DNA from: Pholis gunnellus
Lineage: Eukaryota; Chordata; Actinopteri; Perciformes; Pholidae
Assembly (NCBI GenBank): GCA_910591455.2
Contig: OU342819.1
Location: forward strand, 20,339,762 to 20,403,761
DNA length: 64,000 nt
Direction of reading: 5' to 3'
Of the stretch, positions 45,151 to 58,415 are shown in pieces (position 1 is the first letter of the stretch; every line of letters starts with the position of its first letter). The notes below the pieces were generated by a model. That model was not told the origin of the DNA. It saw only the letters and a program-made list of their open reading frames with translations, and did not search any database. A program made the position numbers and the translations under genes.

Positions 45151-45198
<48 letters not shown>
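45151..45198 (+). repeat. C48 homopolymer
   Basis: Forty-eight uninterrupted C bases, followed within about 20 bp by a CA array (45216-45245). The G-strand is a potential quadruplex and the C-strand a potential i-motif. Assembly length of such a run is uncertain. Confidence 0.95.
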
Positions 45199-45213
45199 AG
45201 TGGTTAACGTGGT

Positions 45214-45246
<33 letters not shown>

Positions 45247-46852
45247 GTTGTATCAGGGGGGCAATTAACTGAATGTGGATTACAACATCTGTATCAGACC
45301 TTTGGAGCTATGAGGAGAGATGAGACATTAAAAATACAACTGAATTTTCACATCACTTACATGTCAGCCCCCCCCCCTCCCCCTTCTCTCTTTTAAAAGT
45401 TTAAAGATGTTTTCATTGTAAAAACCACGGAGCCTGTCCAGTCCTGTCAGCCAAAGGCCAGTCACGATACCTTCTCCTCCACGACACTCTTCAGCAGCAA
45501 CAAAACAACAACAACAACAAGACACTGCGATGCAACTGTGAAGACGCCGTCAATACTGTGTGTTTACCTTTTTGTGCCTCCTTAAAAGTTCTGGTTGTTC
45601 AAAATCGCCTCTTTTTGCAGATACATATTCAGCAGCGACACAAACTCGTCAACCGAGTGATTTGTGACGTCACAAACGAGCCACTCGGCTGTTTCACTTC
45701 TATTCCAATACCAACAAAACTCGACACAATGTAACAAGCCTTCGATAATTTACACTTTCAAAAGGTTTCAAAAGTCCTCGCTTTGATGAAGGTAGCTCGA
45801 CAAGAAACTGTGATTGATCATTGTCCCTTTTTTTCTCTTAAACGATGACAGGCCTTTTTTTTTAAATTTCATCACAAGTTGATATGCACACGTAACGACG
45901 GGCGACTCGGGTCTTTTAAATCGTCTTCGTGACCCGAAGTTTGGTCAAAAATGAGGTTTCAGCATTCCTAAGAAGAAGAAGACACTGAAAGAGTTACGCA
46001 CACAAATTAAAACAGACGCATGTACATTTACACACATACGCGGCGTGACATCACAAGTCAGCACTATGACATCATCGCCTTCTGACATGCGGTTTCCTCT
46101 TTCATTGCATCAGCTCTGTTTGTTTAGAGAATACAAATGTTGGTTTTTCTTCTTTTCATTTTTTAGATTCCACTAGAAAGTTTGAATATTGAAAAATCCA
46201 GGATTACACATTAAAATTCACAGAGATTTTAAAAAATGAATACACGTTTGATGAAAAATGAAAATAAATAAAATCGTGATAAGAGCGTTCAAGCGTCTGA
46301 TCAAAGGGGGGCATCTTTACATGTATGATCATAAAGCATTACCATGAGCACATGTATCGTAGTTAAAGACTGAAAATGGCCGCCAGGAAGCTTCGCTCAG
46401 TCATCAATCACGTCTGTCTTTATCAAGGGGAAGCTGAAAACCTCAAACAAGGCCTCACAAGTCCCTTAAAACCACATTAAGGAGAGATCCAGCCTGAAAA
46501 GGCTAGAAGGTCCATCTCACAGCCAGAAAAAAAAAATAATAAAAGGTACAAAATATGACATCATCATGGCAGCTCCCTCTCCTAAAAACAAAGTTCCCAT
46601 GCAACAAAACTGTGTTGTGAATTACATTTCAAAGGAAATGTCTTTTTGTCGTGGAAACACAAGAGACTGTTTTTGTCTCCCAAACATAACCAAGTAGTAC
46701 TTTTGTTGATGAACAATCAACTTTGTAGTAATTTTAAGCTAAACCATGTTGAGTTTTTTACTAAACCTGATCAAGTCGTTATGTAGCGTGTTTTGTTTTG
46801 TTTCTATCAACGTTCAACGCAGGCGGGAAGAGTGAAGCCAAAGCTTCATGTG

Positions 46853-47270
46853 TTAAAGCTGCATTCTCTCTACTGACCACCAGGGGGCGACTCCTCTGGT
46901 TGTATAGAAGTCTATGAGAAAATGACTCTACTTCTCTCTTGATTTATTACCTCAGTAAACATTGTAAACATGAGTTTATGGTCTCAATCTTTAGTTTCAA
47001 GTCTTCTTCAATACAGCATGATGTTCATTTAGTAAATGATGGTCCATTTAGAGTCACACAGACCATAAAGCAGGGTATGCTTTAGGGCGGGGCTTACTGT
47101 GATTGACAGGTCACTCCTCCTCAGTCCAAATATGGTCACTTCCGGTCACTGGTTGCAAAAAACTAGATGGCGACGGGCAAAATGCCGAACTCTAGGCTTC
47201 AAAACGTCCACAAACCAATGGGTGTGACGTCATGATGCCTTTGTCTACTTGTTATACTCAGTCTGTGGTT
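46853..47270 (+). mobile_element. Perciform dispersed repeat (non-autonomous)
   Basis: Contains in order CTGACCACCAGGGGGCGACT, TTGTATAGAAGTCTATGAGA, a run about GTAAACATGAGTTTATGGTC, TAAAGCAGGGTATGCTTTAG, TGATTGACAGGTCACTCC, AGATGGCGACGGGCAAAATG and CACAAACCAATGGGTGTGAC. I recognise this series as a very abundant non-coding repeat of percomorph fish. It has no ORF. The ends are approximate. Its presence is the best taxonomic clue in the window. Confidence 0.7.
46877..46891 (+). promoter_or_regulatory. CTCF-like motif inside a transposon-derived repeat
   Basis: CCACCAGGGGGCGAC fits CCASYAGRKGGCRSY at 14 of 15 positions (A instead of S at position 14). It is part of the dispersed repeat at 46853, so copies across the genome would carry the same motif. 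Confidence 0.4.
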
Positions 47271-47429
47271 CACCATGCGTTTCAAACATATATTGGAGGA
47301 AACACGAGTTCAGTTTAGTTTTACGGGAACATATGTTGTTGTAGACAGGGTTGCATCATGGCCGCCTTTAAGCTTTAAAAAGTAATCATCGTGTGTTTTT
47401 ACACAAAAAGGTCTTTTGCTTTGCATCTT

Positions 47430-49097
47430 CTTGCATGTTTTTATTTTCTCTCTACACAAGAAAAAAAAGAAAGGACAAACATATGCACGAGCATGCCTCC
47501 CGACACCGACACGCAGAGGAAATGAAAATGAGAAGCAGACGCTGTACAGAGACACACAAACATAATTCGGTATATAGCCCTTGGTGTGAAGTGTCCATTG
47601 CCCCCCCCCCCCCCCCCCCCCCCTCTGTCCCTTCATACGAGGTGAGCAGCTCGACGTGCAGGTAAACACGTGGAAATCGTAGAAGCACTAGAAGGGTTCG
47701 TTGAGCGCCAAATCGGTGGCACAAAGAAACCCTCGACTCTCTGCAAAAGTCACAATGCAAAAAGTTGAGTGTTTGAGGGACGTTTTGGTCGGTCAGAGTC
47801 TGCATGAGGTTAGTTCTTCTCCGTGAGCGGTCTAATTCAGGTTTTTTTTTGTTACTCAATGGGTCACAGCACAATGTTTCATAGATATACACCCACTAGA
47901 GTTCACTGTACAAAGTTAAGCTAAAATCATACCGCAGAGTGGATTTTACTTTGAAGGCCCGGTCACTCCAGAAAGTGGCACAGCGACGTTGATCCGTCTG
48001 TAGCTTTAATTAGAGTTTTGATCACCACATTCAAAATATTTGACTTCTGCATTTAACCCATCATAAGCATATAGAAAAGCATCCCGAGAAGCAACTCGGG
48101 GGGTTTCGAACAATTCATTCAATTAATTGCAGCAATTTCATTGAAAAGAACCGATTTTGCCACAACATATTGCCTTTTCAAATGCTGGTGTGACTGGGCC
48201 TTTATGACAGCAGCCTGTGTCGATGTAGGTCTCGTTTTTACCTCCAAAATGGTTCATAATAATAATTTCTATCTAGAGTAAATTGAGCCATAAAGGCGAT
48301 CGAGTAAGGATATTTTTTTGCAGAGGATGTTATACTTTTATGAGAGTCCAATCACTACTAGAAAGAAGATCAACCTAGTTACAAGCTGGCCGGCTGAAGG
48401 ATAAATATGTTTTTAAACCAAGTATACACAACGTCTTACAGGGCTCAGTAATGTTCATACTATTATTATCATCATCATCATCATCATCATCATCTTCATC
48501 GTCAGGTTAGTTTCATACAAAAGCAACTCGTTTGGTTTTAAATACTTTTTTTTTCATAAATACAAAGACAAGCAAACCCGTCTGTCTCCGCCCCGGCGCT
48601 CTCCGTCATCCACAGCGGATCCAAAGACAGACGAACTCTGTCGGAGCTCTCGAGGACTCGGAGGACAGTGCAATAAAACTCAAGGACAAATTCGACAAAT
48701 TTCCTTCAATAAAAGTCACAGCGGATACCCGGCAGCCTTTAAACTGCAACTCGTACGAGGAGATTTATCTTTTTTGCTCTTTTTAAGTGGACATTTCTGT
48801 CTTCCCTTTTTCAAAGAATGGCTGAATATTCTCTTTTGTTTTCAACACACAGGTGACACGGAGGAAATCAGTTGGCTTTGCTCACGATGAGATTAATGTC
48901 GTCCTCCACCACTTTTTGTGTTATGAAGAGGAGGGGGAGGGGGGGGGAGGCAGCCAGAGCTCAAACCTCCCTTTTTTTTTCTCCCTGCTCATCTCTCCAC
49001 TTCATCTTCCCACTAAATGCCTCTTCAACTTCTTTACAGCCTTCACCTCTCTACTCTCTCTTCCTCTTCCTCTCTCTCTTCACCCTCCCTCGTCCTC
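47430..49097 (-). other. shisa7: shisa7 3' UTR (inferred)
   Basis: Non-coding sequence downstream of the shisa7 stop. It contains an ATC triplet run (48471-48497), a C23 run (47601-47623) and a canonical AATAAA on the minus strand at 47440-47445. The UTR end is inferred from that hexamer. A later AATAAA at 46943-46948 lies inside a repeat. Confidence 0.4.
47440..47445 (-). promoter_or_regulatory. Candidate shisa7 polyadenylation signal AATAAA
   Basis: A minus-strand AATAAA about 1.65 kb past the stop codon. Motif match only. Confidence 0.3.
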
Positions 49098-49584
49098 TCA
49101 CACTGTCACCTCGTTCTTACTCCCAGTCCGCAGTCCCTGCACTCCTCCGCCTCCGGGGATGAAGTGCAGCTGTTCGATGGTGTTCTGCCTCTTGCTGGCG
49201 AACGCCATCCGTCGGGCGTTGGGGTGGCCTCCTCCTCCTCCTCCGCCGCCGCCACCTCCTCCTCCTCCTCCGCCGTGGCCGCCGCCCCCGTGGGGGTCCC
49301 AGCCGCCGTGCATGCCCATGCCGGGCATCGCGCCGGAGCTGCGCTCGCGGTCGTGGTCGTGGCCCGGCGTCGGGTGGGAGTTCATCTTGATCATGTGGTG
49401 GCGTTCCATCGACGGCGTGACGCAGATGTTCTGCTGCGACTGGGCCTTCTGGTGGTGGCTGAGCCGGCCCATGGTGGGCACCATCCCGCCTCTGTCACCT
49501 CTCTCACCACCTCCTCCGATTATCAGGCCCATCATCAGCCGGTCCTCCAGACGGTCAGGGGAGACCAGGAGCCTCTCGTGGGAC
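49098..49584 (-). CDS. shisa7: shisa7 exon 8: C-terminal tail and PDZ ligand
   Basis: Acceptor TCTGGTTCCAG, then RSHERLLVSPDRLEDRLMMG. It encodes residues 517-678 and ends KNEVTV with TGA at 49098-49100. A run of about 15 glycines from GGA/GGC codons precedes HPNARRMAFASKRQNTIEQL. His/Met-rich stretches are also present. The QNTIEQLHFIPG block corresponds to QGTLEQLQFIPG in the mammalian protein. Confidence 0.93.
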
Positions 49585-50533
49585 CTGGAACCAGACATCC
49601 GTTTATCCTCTATACTATTAAATTATGCTTTTATTAATTATATATCATTATTATATTAGCAAATCACATTATCACTTAACAAAATATGTTCAAGAATCTT
49701 TATGTTGTACCTTCTGATGCAACCTGGGTTGAGACCTCTAAATATATATATATATGTATATTTATATATTATAAAACCCTGCCTGTGAAACCTGTTTATC
49801 AGTGATCTGGATTGCCGGCTGGTTGAAAGCTCCAGAACATGCAAGTAAGTGAACCTTGAGTTGAGACAATTTAGTCAAGAACAACCGGAGGAGCTCAGGA
49901 GTGAAATGAGGAAAAAGGTTTAGTCAGACCCTTTAAGAACTAAATGAAACATTAAACTACGATCTCTTATTTCTCATCTTGTTCTTCTTCTTCTTCTTCC
50001 CTCCAGCGTTTCCTCTGCCCTCCCATCCCGTGTCTTACCTGCGGAGCGTCTGCTGGTTGGAGCTCCTGCTGGTGCTCATCATGGCTTTGTAGTACTGGTG
50101 CTGCTGGTTCTTGGACAGGCGGGACAGCGTGTTGCCCTCCCCGAGCAGCTGGTCCTGGGAGCGGACGCGGCGCGGCGGCCTGTCGAAGGAGGAGCTGGTG
50201 TACTGCGTCTGGGCGGGCAGCGGGTACGGGTTGGGGGTGGAGGCGGGGATGTGGAGGCGGGGCCGGGAGCCGTGGAGGGGCAGCGTGCCTCTGGACCCCA
50301 GCGTGTAGTCGCCCCCCCACGGCAGGTAGTGCTGCGACGAGTAGAAGGAGGGCGGCGCGTTGTTGGAGCGACGCTTGGAGTTGTAGTAGTTTGAGTACTC
50401 GTCAAGTTCTTTCTCTGGTTCACCAAAAGAGAGAAAGAGTATTATTGATTCATATGTTAGTTATTCGATTTATTTATCCTGCGGTCTATAAAATGTTGAG
50501 ATAAAAGAGGAAATTTGCCCCATTTGTGATATT

Positions 50534-50613
<80 letters not shown>

Positions 50614-52578
50614 GAGCCGATCTCGTCAGAGGACAGGAAGACGGAGATGATGAGACAAAAGACAAACAATGTATATTGCATGAGCCATAACAGAATAGAG
50701 GAGGAGAGAGCAGAGCTAAAGGGTTTGATGTGAGAAGAATGAGACGAGGCCCCTTTAAGAGAAAACAAAGAAGCAGAGACACAAAGTAAAAAAAGGGAGA
50801 AGACAAAGACGGAGCGGATTGAAGAGTTTCTGAGGTTCATTAATAGTGAAATGCATTGTTTCTATGCCTTCTGCTCTATAGCTGGAGTCCACTTTCTTCT
50901 TCAAAGCATTTCCTAAAGGAAGCAGCTCCCCAAGAGCCAATTTAAACATGACCTTTAACCGGCCACCTCTCTTCCTCTTCCTCCCCTCTTTTCTCTCCCC
51001 CAGGTCTCTCCCCCTCTCCTTCTGTTTGTTCCTTTGTCTCTTTCCCTCTTAAGGTTATCTCTCGTCTCTTTTTCACCTCCATCTACTCTCTCTCTGTTTG
51101 CCTCATGTCCTCTCCCCTCTCTGTGTTTACTCCACCACCACCACCTGTAAGGCCAAATTATCTGGAGGTTTTTTTTCATCCCTGGCTGCCGACCGCAGAC
51201 AAAGAAGCCCTTCACTTCATCGGTGTCCTTTCTGCAGCTCCGTGAGGGGAACTTCATCAAAAAAGGACTCACCAGCTGGAGAGAGGCCGTGCTCTCTTTA
51301 GTGTCGCAATGATGACGTTTGAGTGTTTCCTCTTTTTGAGGAGGTGTTCCACCAAATCTGACATTCAGGATGTTTTTTTCTTAAAATCAGAAGTGTGACT
51401 GAATGATGCAGTTTTTACAGGTTTTCCACATTTTCCCTCTGAAGCATTCAAGGGACTGGTGGGCTCTACTCTGAGAGACAACGTCCTCTGGTGCAAAGGA
51501 AGTGATGTTTTTGAAGCGTTTTGATTGGTTCTAACAGAACGAGAAGGAGGAGCTGGGTAAATATGGTTAAATCCAAATTCCTCCCCCTGAACTCCTGTCA
51601 TCACACGTACTACGACACAAGTGCTCACCGTCATGAGGTGAAGCGGTGTCAGAGATTTAAAACACGTGTGTTATGCAAAGAGACTTTACAACAGCACTTA
51701 CACATCAACAATTTAAATATTCCAAATGTTTGTACACATGAAAAGTGACAGTGTAGGGAATAAAAAAAAGAAAAATAAGAGCTTGAGCGAGACATCAACG
51801 TGCTGATTTCTCATCACCACATTCCGTCGCTGCGTGCGGATCATTATCACTATTATTATTAATAATAATAATAATATGGAGAGTTGTGTAACTTTGTGAG
51901 GTTCTCTGGATGTCTGCACAAAGTCTGTACAAAGAGCACTTGAGGGCTTCTTGTGGACTTGGATGAACTGTGGACTTTCTCGCCCCCCCCCCCGATGACG
52001 GAGCAGAGGGAGGATAAAAAAAAAAAAGAATTGTGCCACGTGCAAAAACTCTCAAACAGAAAATCCTGGACGAAGTCGTTAGAGTCCAGACGACGCTCTT
52101 TGAATCCTCGATCAGACTGAGAAGCGCAGTGCTGAAACACAGGACGACGTAGAACTGATTGTTTTCTCATCTTCATGATGCTGTACCTGTTCAAACATGT
52201 TTTAAATGGTTGTTTCTCCAACAGACGTGCAGAAACATAGTCTATAAAAATGTGTCTTCAATCATCTGAAGTAGTGCAATTATGTGAAGGAGACGGTTAA
52301 GTGATTGAAGCAGATGCTCTTCTCTTCTTCTGCAAAAACTAAAATGTAAACTGTGACGTCCATTAACAAAAAAAAAAAACAGCTGCAGGACGGCTGCGAT
52401 GAATGCGACAGAGATGCTGTTTTATAAATGAGAAGAGGAAGAGGAAGAGGAAGAGGGGACGACCTCTGATAGGTCCAATCGCAGCACCGCGTCGATTATT
52501 CGTCAAAGTGTTTTTTCTCCTTTTTGATTGAATGGAAATAATAAGAGACTCATCTGGACTTTTACCTCATTATTGCTT

Positions 52579-52622
<44 letters not shown>

Positions 52623-55600
52623 TCCCCCATGTAGTAACCATCCATCACTCAGCCTGCAGAGACGACTCCCCTCCCCCTGCAGTCTTCAGCAATATCAGGG
52701 CGAGAGAGGTAACGACAGAGAGAGAGAGAGAGACAGAGACAGAGAGAAAGAGAGAGACACAGAGACAGAGAGAGACACAGAGACAGAGAGACAGAGAGAA
52801 AGAGGTAAGGACAGAGACAGAGACAGAGACAGAAACAGAGAGAGAGAGAGAGAAAGAGGTTGCCAGACGCTGCCTCTCAAACGTCTTTTCTTCCCCGTTG
52901 AAGGCAGCCGGGCCCCTGCAGACCAGCAGGAGGCAACGCCCCTCCCCCTATCTCCACATCTCCCTCCAATCCTTCCTTCCTTCCTTCCTTCCTTCCTTTC
53001 ACCGCCTCTCCCTTCATTTCTCCTCCTTATCTTCATGGGTATCTTTTTTTCCCTTTCTCTCTCTTCCTGCCGTATCCTTATTTGGCCAGTCGGCTCTTTC
53101 GCCGCCTCCCTGATCCTTTTCTTCTGGTCAACTCTTTCTCCACATTTGTATTCATGTTCCTCCTCTTCCCCTCCCTAACTCCATCTCTCTTGTCCCTCCT
53201 TGTCTTTCACAACCTTCCCCTTCATTTCTTCGTCTTTCCTCCATTCCTTTTCGCTCTTAATTCTCTCAGTCTGCTCCAATCCCTCCATTAATTCCCCCCT
53301 TATTTATGTTTGTCTAGCTTCCTGTTATGACTGTTCAGCAGAAACAGTTTACACATTCAGATGAATATTTGGTTGTTTTTTTTGTGTGGCAGCTGAGTCA
53401 CAAATCTCCTGGCGGCCATGCCTGCCTGCTGCCGTAATGGATGTTTGAGTTTAACTAAGCCGGCCACAAAATAAGAGAGAGAGAGACACCTGGAGAGGAA
53501 GATAGTGCAGCTTGTAGAGAATAACTGGCTCTTAGTTTAGTTGGCTTCCAGGCAGCTAGGGCAGTTGCATTATGGGAAGTGTAGGATCCAGTGTTTTTTG
53601 AGGGCTTGAAAATCTGTCTCATAGAGGTGCAACACCAAAACTCCCTGTAGTCCACTTTTCAAATGAAAACACTTAATTATCAAATCCTCACAGTCACACA
53701 ATGGATTCAAACCGAGAAGAGGAACGTTTTCTTGATTATAATACATTTCGCTGGCGTAGAATCATATGTTTAGTATTTTCCAAAGACTAAATTGAGTTTT
53801 GAATACACGACTTACATCACCCGCTCATTGCTCCAAAGCAAAAGCAAAGAACAGAAGTTTTTGACATGAAGCTTTGCGATACATATATATATATAGTTTC
53901 ATAATATGACTATATAATATGGTGGAGTGGTTGGCACTGTCCCCTCACAGCAAGAAGCTGGATCCTGTGTGGCGTTTGCATGTTCTCTCCATGTCAGCGG
54001 TGGTTCTCTACGGGTTCTCCGGCTTCCTCCCACGTTCAAGACACGCAGCTTCAGGCTGACTGATCTAAACGGTGAATGTGAGCGTGGACGGTTATCCGTG
54101 TCAACGTGGCCGACGTCCCAACGTCAGCTGTGGGACCCCGACCCTGAACAGGATGAGCGGTGAAAGACACATGGATGGATGGACTCTGGGTCTCCATTGG
54201 AGTCCATTGTAGCCGTTGTGATTCCAAGCTGACTCCAGCTACCGTCATCGAAGCACACATTTCTTAAATTAGAGATGAAATGAAAAAAAGCCTTTTCAAC
54301 CACCAACATATTTGATTTAAATCCGTTTCACTGGGACGTTAAGAGCCACATTTCAAAGTGATGATGTGAAGTGTTGGAGGTAAAATGATCTAAATGAACT
54401 GTGAGTGTAAATCACACCTGGTGAGAATAAATCAGCGACTGAGTTCAGCCACTGAAGCACAAGAACACTTCCAATATGGCCGCCACCTGGTGTGTTGCAT
54501 CACCTGACAGACTTCCTGTGGTCCTGAACAATCAATAAGTCCCCCTCCATCACTCTCTCTAAAGATTATCCCTCCATCTTTCAACCCTCCATCCCTCCAT
54601 CCCTCCCCGGCTCACCCAGCCTCTTCAGCGAGCTGTAGCGGTTGATCTCCGGTTTCATGGCCGTCTCGTAGGAGGGCGGCAGCTGGGCGAGGTTGTGGAA
54701 GGAGTGGGAGAAGGACGGGTGGCTGCTGTTGTGTCTCATTCCTCCACCGATGATGCCGCCGCCGCCGCCGCCACCTTTACCGCTACCTGAAAGTAGGGTG
54801 GGTCCAGAGGAGAGCTGGGAGGTGTTGTTCATACGGGCGCCTCGCTCTAGAGGGAGGAAGAAGAAGGAAAATCAAAACAGGAACACAAATAAACAAAAAG
54901 AGAAGAAGAGAAAGGAAAGAAAAAAGAAAGATGGAGCATGAAAAAGGGAGAGAAGAGATGAGGAAGGGAGGAGAGAAAATAAAAGGGAAGTAAAAAGAAG
55001 AAAGGAGGATGATGGAACAAGAGAAGAAGAAGCTGGTTAATGATCAGTAAACACGGGAAGTGTCTCCGAGCTCCATGGCGACCATCTATAAATACAACTC
55101 TGTACTGTTCATCTGAGGCTCCAACACAAACATATCAGCCACATGTAAATACATAGAAATACACTGACAGCATCGAGGAGAGTGGAGGTGTGTGTGTGTG
55201 TGGGGGGGGGGGGGTCTACAAACACACATTCACATTTATGCAAAGTGCAAAAGCAGCACATCGATCGATACACATAAAAAAATGATTTGTCTTATGTAAG
55301 ATTAGCAGTGTGGGGGAGGGGCAGGACGGTTCTGCTCTGCAACATGTATATCAGTTACATCACACGCCGAACGAGTGCGTTCACAGTTTCACAAACAGAC
55401 GGCACTTTGAACGAGCCGACGTGTGACGGGACAACGAGCTTAAAGAGCTTCGACATGCTGCCCTAACAACTGAAAAAAAAAAGTGAGAATATAAAAGCAG
55501 CGATTAAAGATTACGCAACTCTGGGAAAAAAAAGAAATGATTGGCCATTTGCTGTTGTTTCCCGTCTTTGAGACACAATCGATGTGGAGTCCATTCAGGG

Positions 55601-55719
55601 CGGGAATGGTTATGAGCTGCGATCTTGTTAAGATTACTGCTGGACATATACTGGTCATTCACCATTGACAGTAATGGGCAATAATGGCCAATAATGTCTC
55701 TGTTAAGCGTCACCCAGGG

Positions 55720-55778
<59 letters not shown>

Positions 55779-57413
55779 CTTCTGTACCGAGCATGTCTCA
55801 CACACACACACACACACACGGTGGGGGGGAATAAAAGCAATGCTAGCTGTGAGATCATGGTTTATAAAGCACGAGGGAGAAAATAAAAGCATCAAATATT
55901 GTTTTTTTTTCCAGTGTCATGATGCAGAATTAGCCCGGTCATTTCCAAGAGAGTGCACCGTAATAGATTTTTTTATTTTTTTTTATTTTTAATGGAACAC
56001 CTACGACAGCTGACAGAAAGGTTTGTTCGGGGTGTCATGAGAAACAGTGAACTCTGTTCCAGAGTGTTGCACAGCATCTGACTCAGAGGGCTGAAGTGTT
56101 CTGCTCTTGTATCCTCCCATCAACATTATCTAACACAGGAAAGAGTGAGGACAACACTAAAGATAGCCGAGGACGAGGAGCACATTAAAGTCGTCAGACC
56201 TCGCCTCCATCGCTGAAGCTTTTCAGAATGAATTGGAGAACGAGTGGACGAGAACGGCACCGGTGAACCGACATATTTTTTTTAGAAAACCTCAGAGAAC
56301 AACATCCTTGCCATTTGTTTTTCCTCCTTTGCTTCATATCAAAAGCAAACCCTTTGGTGTAAACAGAACTACAAAATAGGTGTTAACTAAAAGTACTAAG
56401 ATAAACCTATGCCTCCAAAATATTTAACAGTTACAAATCTAATTTCCAGCAATAACGTACGTAAGAAATAATCATTTGTTTGTGTAGGCTTTATGAGATG
56501 ATGTCATTACAGAAGAGGGAGGATGTGAGGACAATGGACAATCTTTGCTTACAGCACATGAAAAGCCAGATTCAAACTGAACTTTCTTTACTTTAAATCT
56601 GTACTCTGACTTGGTTTTTATTCTAAACCGTTGCCTTCTTGTGTAATCCATCCCCTGAGGGACACATGTAGGTGTAATGGTTCGGAATAATTGGCACTGA
56701 AACTACTTAAAAAACGTACTTCCCTTCACACTCGTGATATTTCCACACAGCTCTATCCAGTTCTCTGTGTGGCAGCCGCGTTGGACGCACCAGAATTGAT
56801 GATTTCTACTTTATTTTTTCCCCGAGTACAACAAAAAAAAACCCACTCGTGCTAGCATTGCTTTCTTGTTTTCTTGGTGCAAAGCCTGGGAACACAGACT
56901 TGGATAAAGGTGCAGTGACCTCGCTGAAGCCAAGAGCTCCGGTAATGTGTAGTGTCAGCTGTAAGGCGCACAGTTGCACATCACTGCTCCACAGAAAGAA
57001 GAAGAGGAAGAGGAAGCAGGCTGGTGGTGGTGGTAAGAAGGGTGGTGCGGTAAGCAGAGGGGCAGGCCAGACAACGTTCAGCTCGCACTCTTATGAAAGA
57101 CGTGCCTCGTTCAACACGGCCGTGGTTTTTAAAGCTTCAAACGGCGGGCGCGTTGACGACGGCACAGCTGTTCTAAGAGTGCAGGACTAGCAGGCCGTCA
57201 TACGGACAACAAGACAGACAAGACAGCGTGGTAGACAGTGAGGCCGTGGGTTTCCTGGTGTTGCGCCGCGCTGCTGACCACGAGGCTTACCGATGGTAGC
57301 AGAGTGTTTGGGGCTGGAGGCAGACCCCTGCTGGTTAAAGTGGTGGTGCAAGTTCCCAGCTGCGAAGAGAGAGAGCCGACAAACTGATGGACAACCACTC
57401 CAGAGGCACAGAG

Positions 57414-57450
<37 letters not shown>

Positions 57451-58322
57451 GAGTCAGCATATGTGTCAACAGAGAGGACAGAGAGGGACAGAAAGACAGA
57501 GACGGGAGGGAGACAGACGGTCCCTCCAGGAATTCGGCTTTTACTTTCTGTGATTTTGCTTTTACTGACACACGTTTTCCACGATGAGCTCAATCAAGCT
57601 GCTGATTGACATGAAAGCAGCTTTAATGTCTTCAGCAACTCCAGAGAGGGAGGAGATTACAATATGTTAAACAACAAGATGGAACTCAAGATTTAAGTGC
57701 AAAAAGTCCGTTTTCATGTGTTTTTAATGTGCTGATGTTGAAGCCAATCCATAGAATATATAATGATAAAATGTAGTTTATGTTTTTAACTGTGTGTCCG
57801 GGTGATAAGAGTAGTTAGAGACCAAAAGAAAATCTAACTTTCTGCAGGGATGGACAGTAAGCAAACAGCAAACGTGCATCCCGAAATGAATATTTCTTAA
57901 AGATTTGTTGCTTCAGTGTTATTTAAATGTTGCTGTTACAGTTAATAATTACTTTGGTTACTGTAACAAAAGCTTTTATTCTGTTATGCCACATTGTCAT
58001 TATTAAGCTGACAATAACTGCGTAGTATCCAAATGACTCAAGATATAAGAGGAGTGAAAACGGCAACCGCATTTTCAGTTTCAGCAACCAAAAGCTGTTG
58101 CTCTGGTTGGCAACCTGGCAAACCTGGCAACCTGGCAACCTGGCATCCCCAGCCCCGTCTCTGGGACATCTTGATTTGCACTAAAGTACCACATTTTCCT
58201 TGAGGTTGATTTTGTTATTGTTGAAACAATAAACTCAGCAAAATCCTGGAGAGACTGAAAGAAGAGAGCTTGTTCAGTGAGAGACGGTGGCAGCAGAGAC
58301 AGAGACAGAGCAGCAGAGAGAG

Positions 58323-58415
<93 letters not shown>

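Larger units (their letters stand above)
43141..47430. other. Intergenic region between znf865 promoter and shisa7 3' end
   Basis: No coding sequence is supported. It holds three GT arrays, a C48 homopolymer with an adjacent CA array, CA/ATC simple repeats and a perciform dispersed repeat at 46853-47270. Part of it may be distal shisa7 3' UTR. Confidence 0.6.
50415..54615 (-). other. shisa7 intron 6
   Basis: A 4.2-kb intron with GA, CA and CTTC simple repeats, a GA-rich zone (52710-52860), a SINE-like copy (53921-54185) and a CTCF-like motif (54479-54493). No other gene is visible. Confidence 0.85.

Noticed and set aside
48853..49659. A 268-codon plus-strand frame
   Set aside because: It is the antisense of shisa7 exon 8, and its proline run is the complement of the glycine run.
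52528..53178. Frames of about 200 codons over CA, GA and CTTC repeats
   Set aside because: The translation is pure microsatellite (His/Thr, Arg/Glu, Pro/Ser) without splice or start context.
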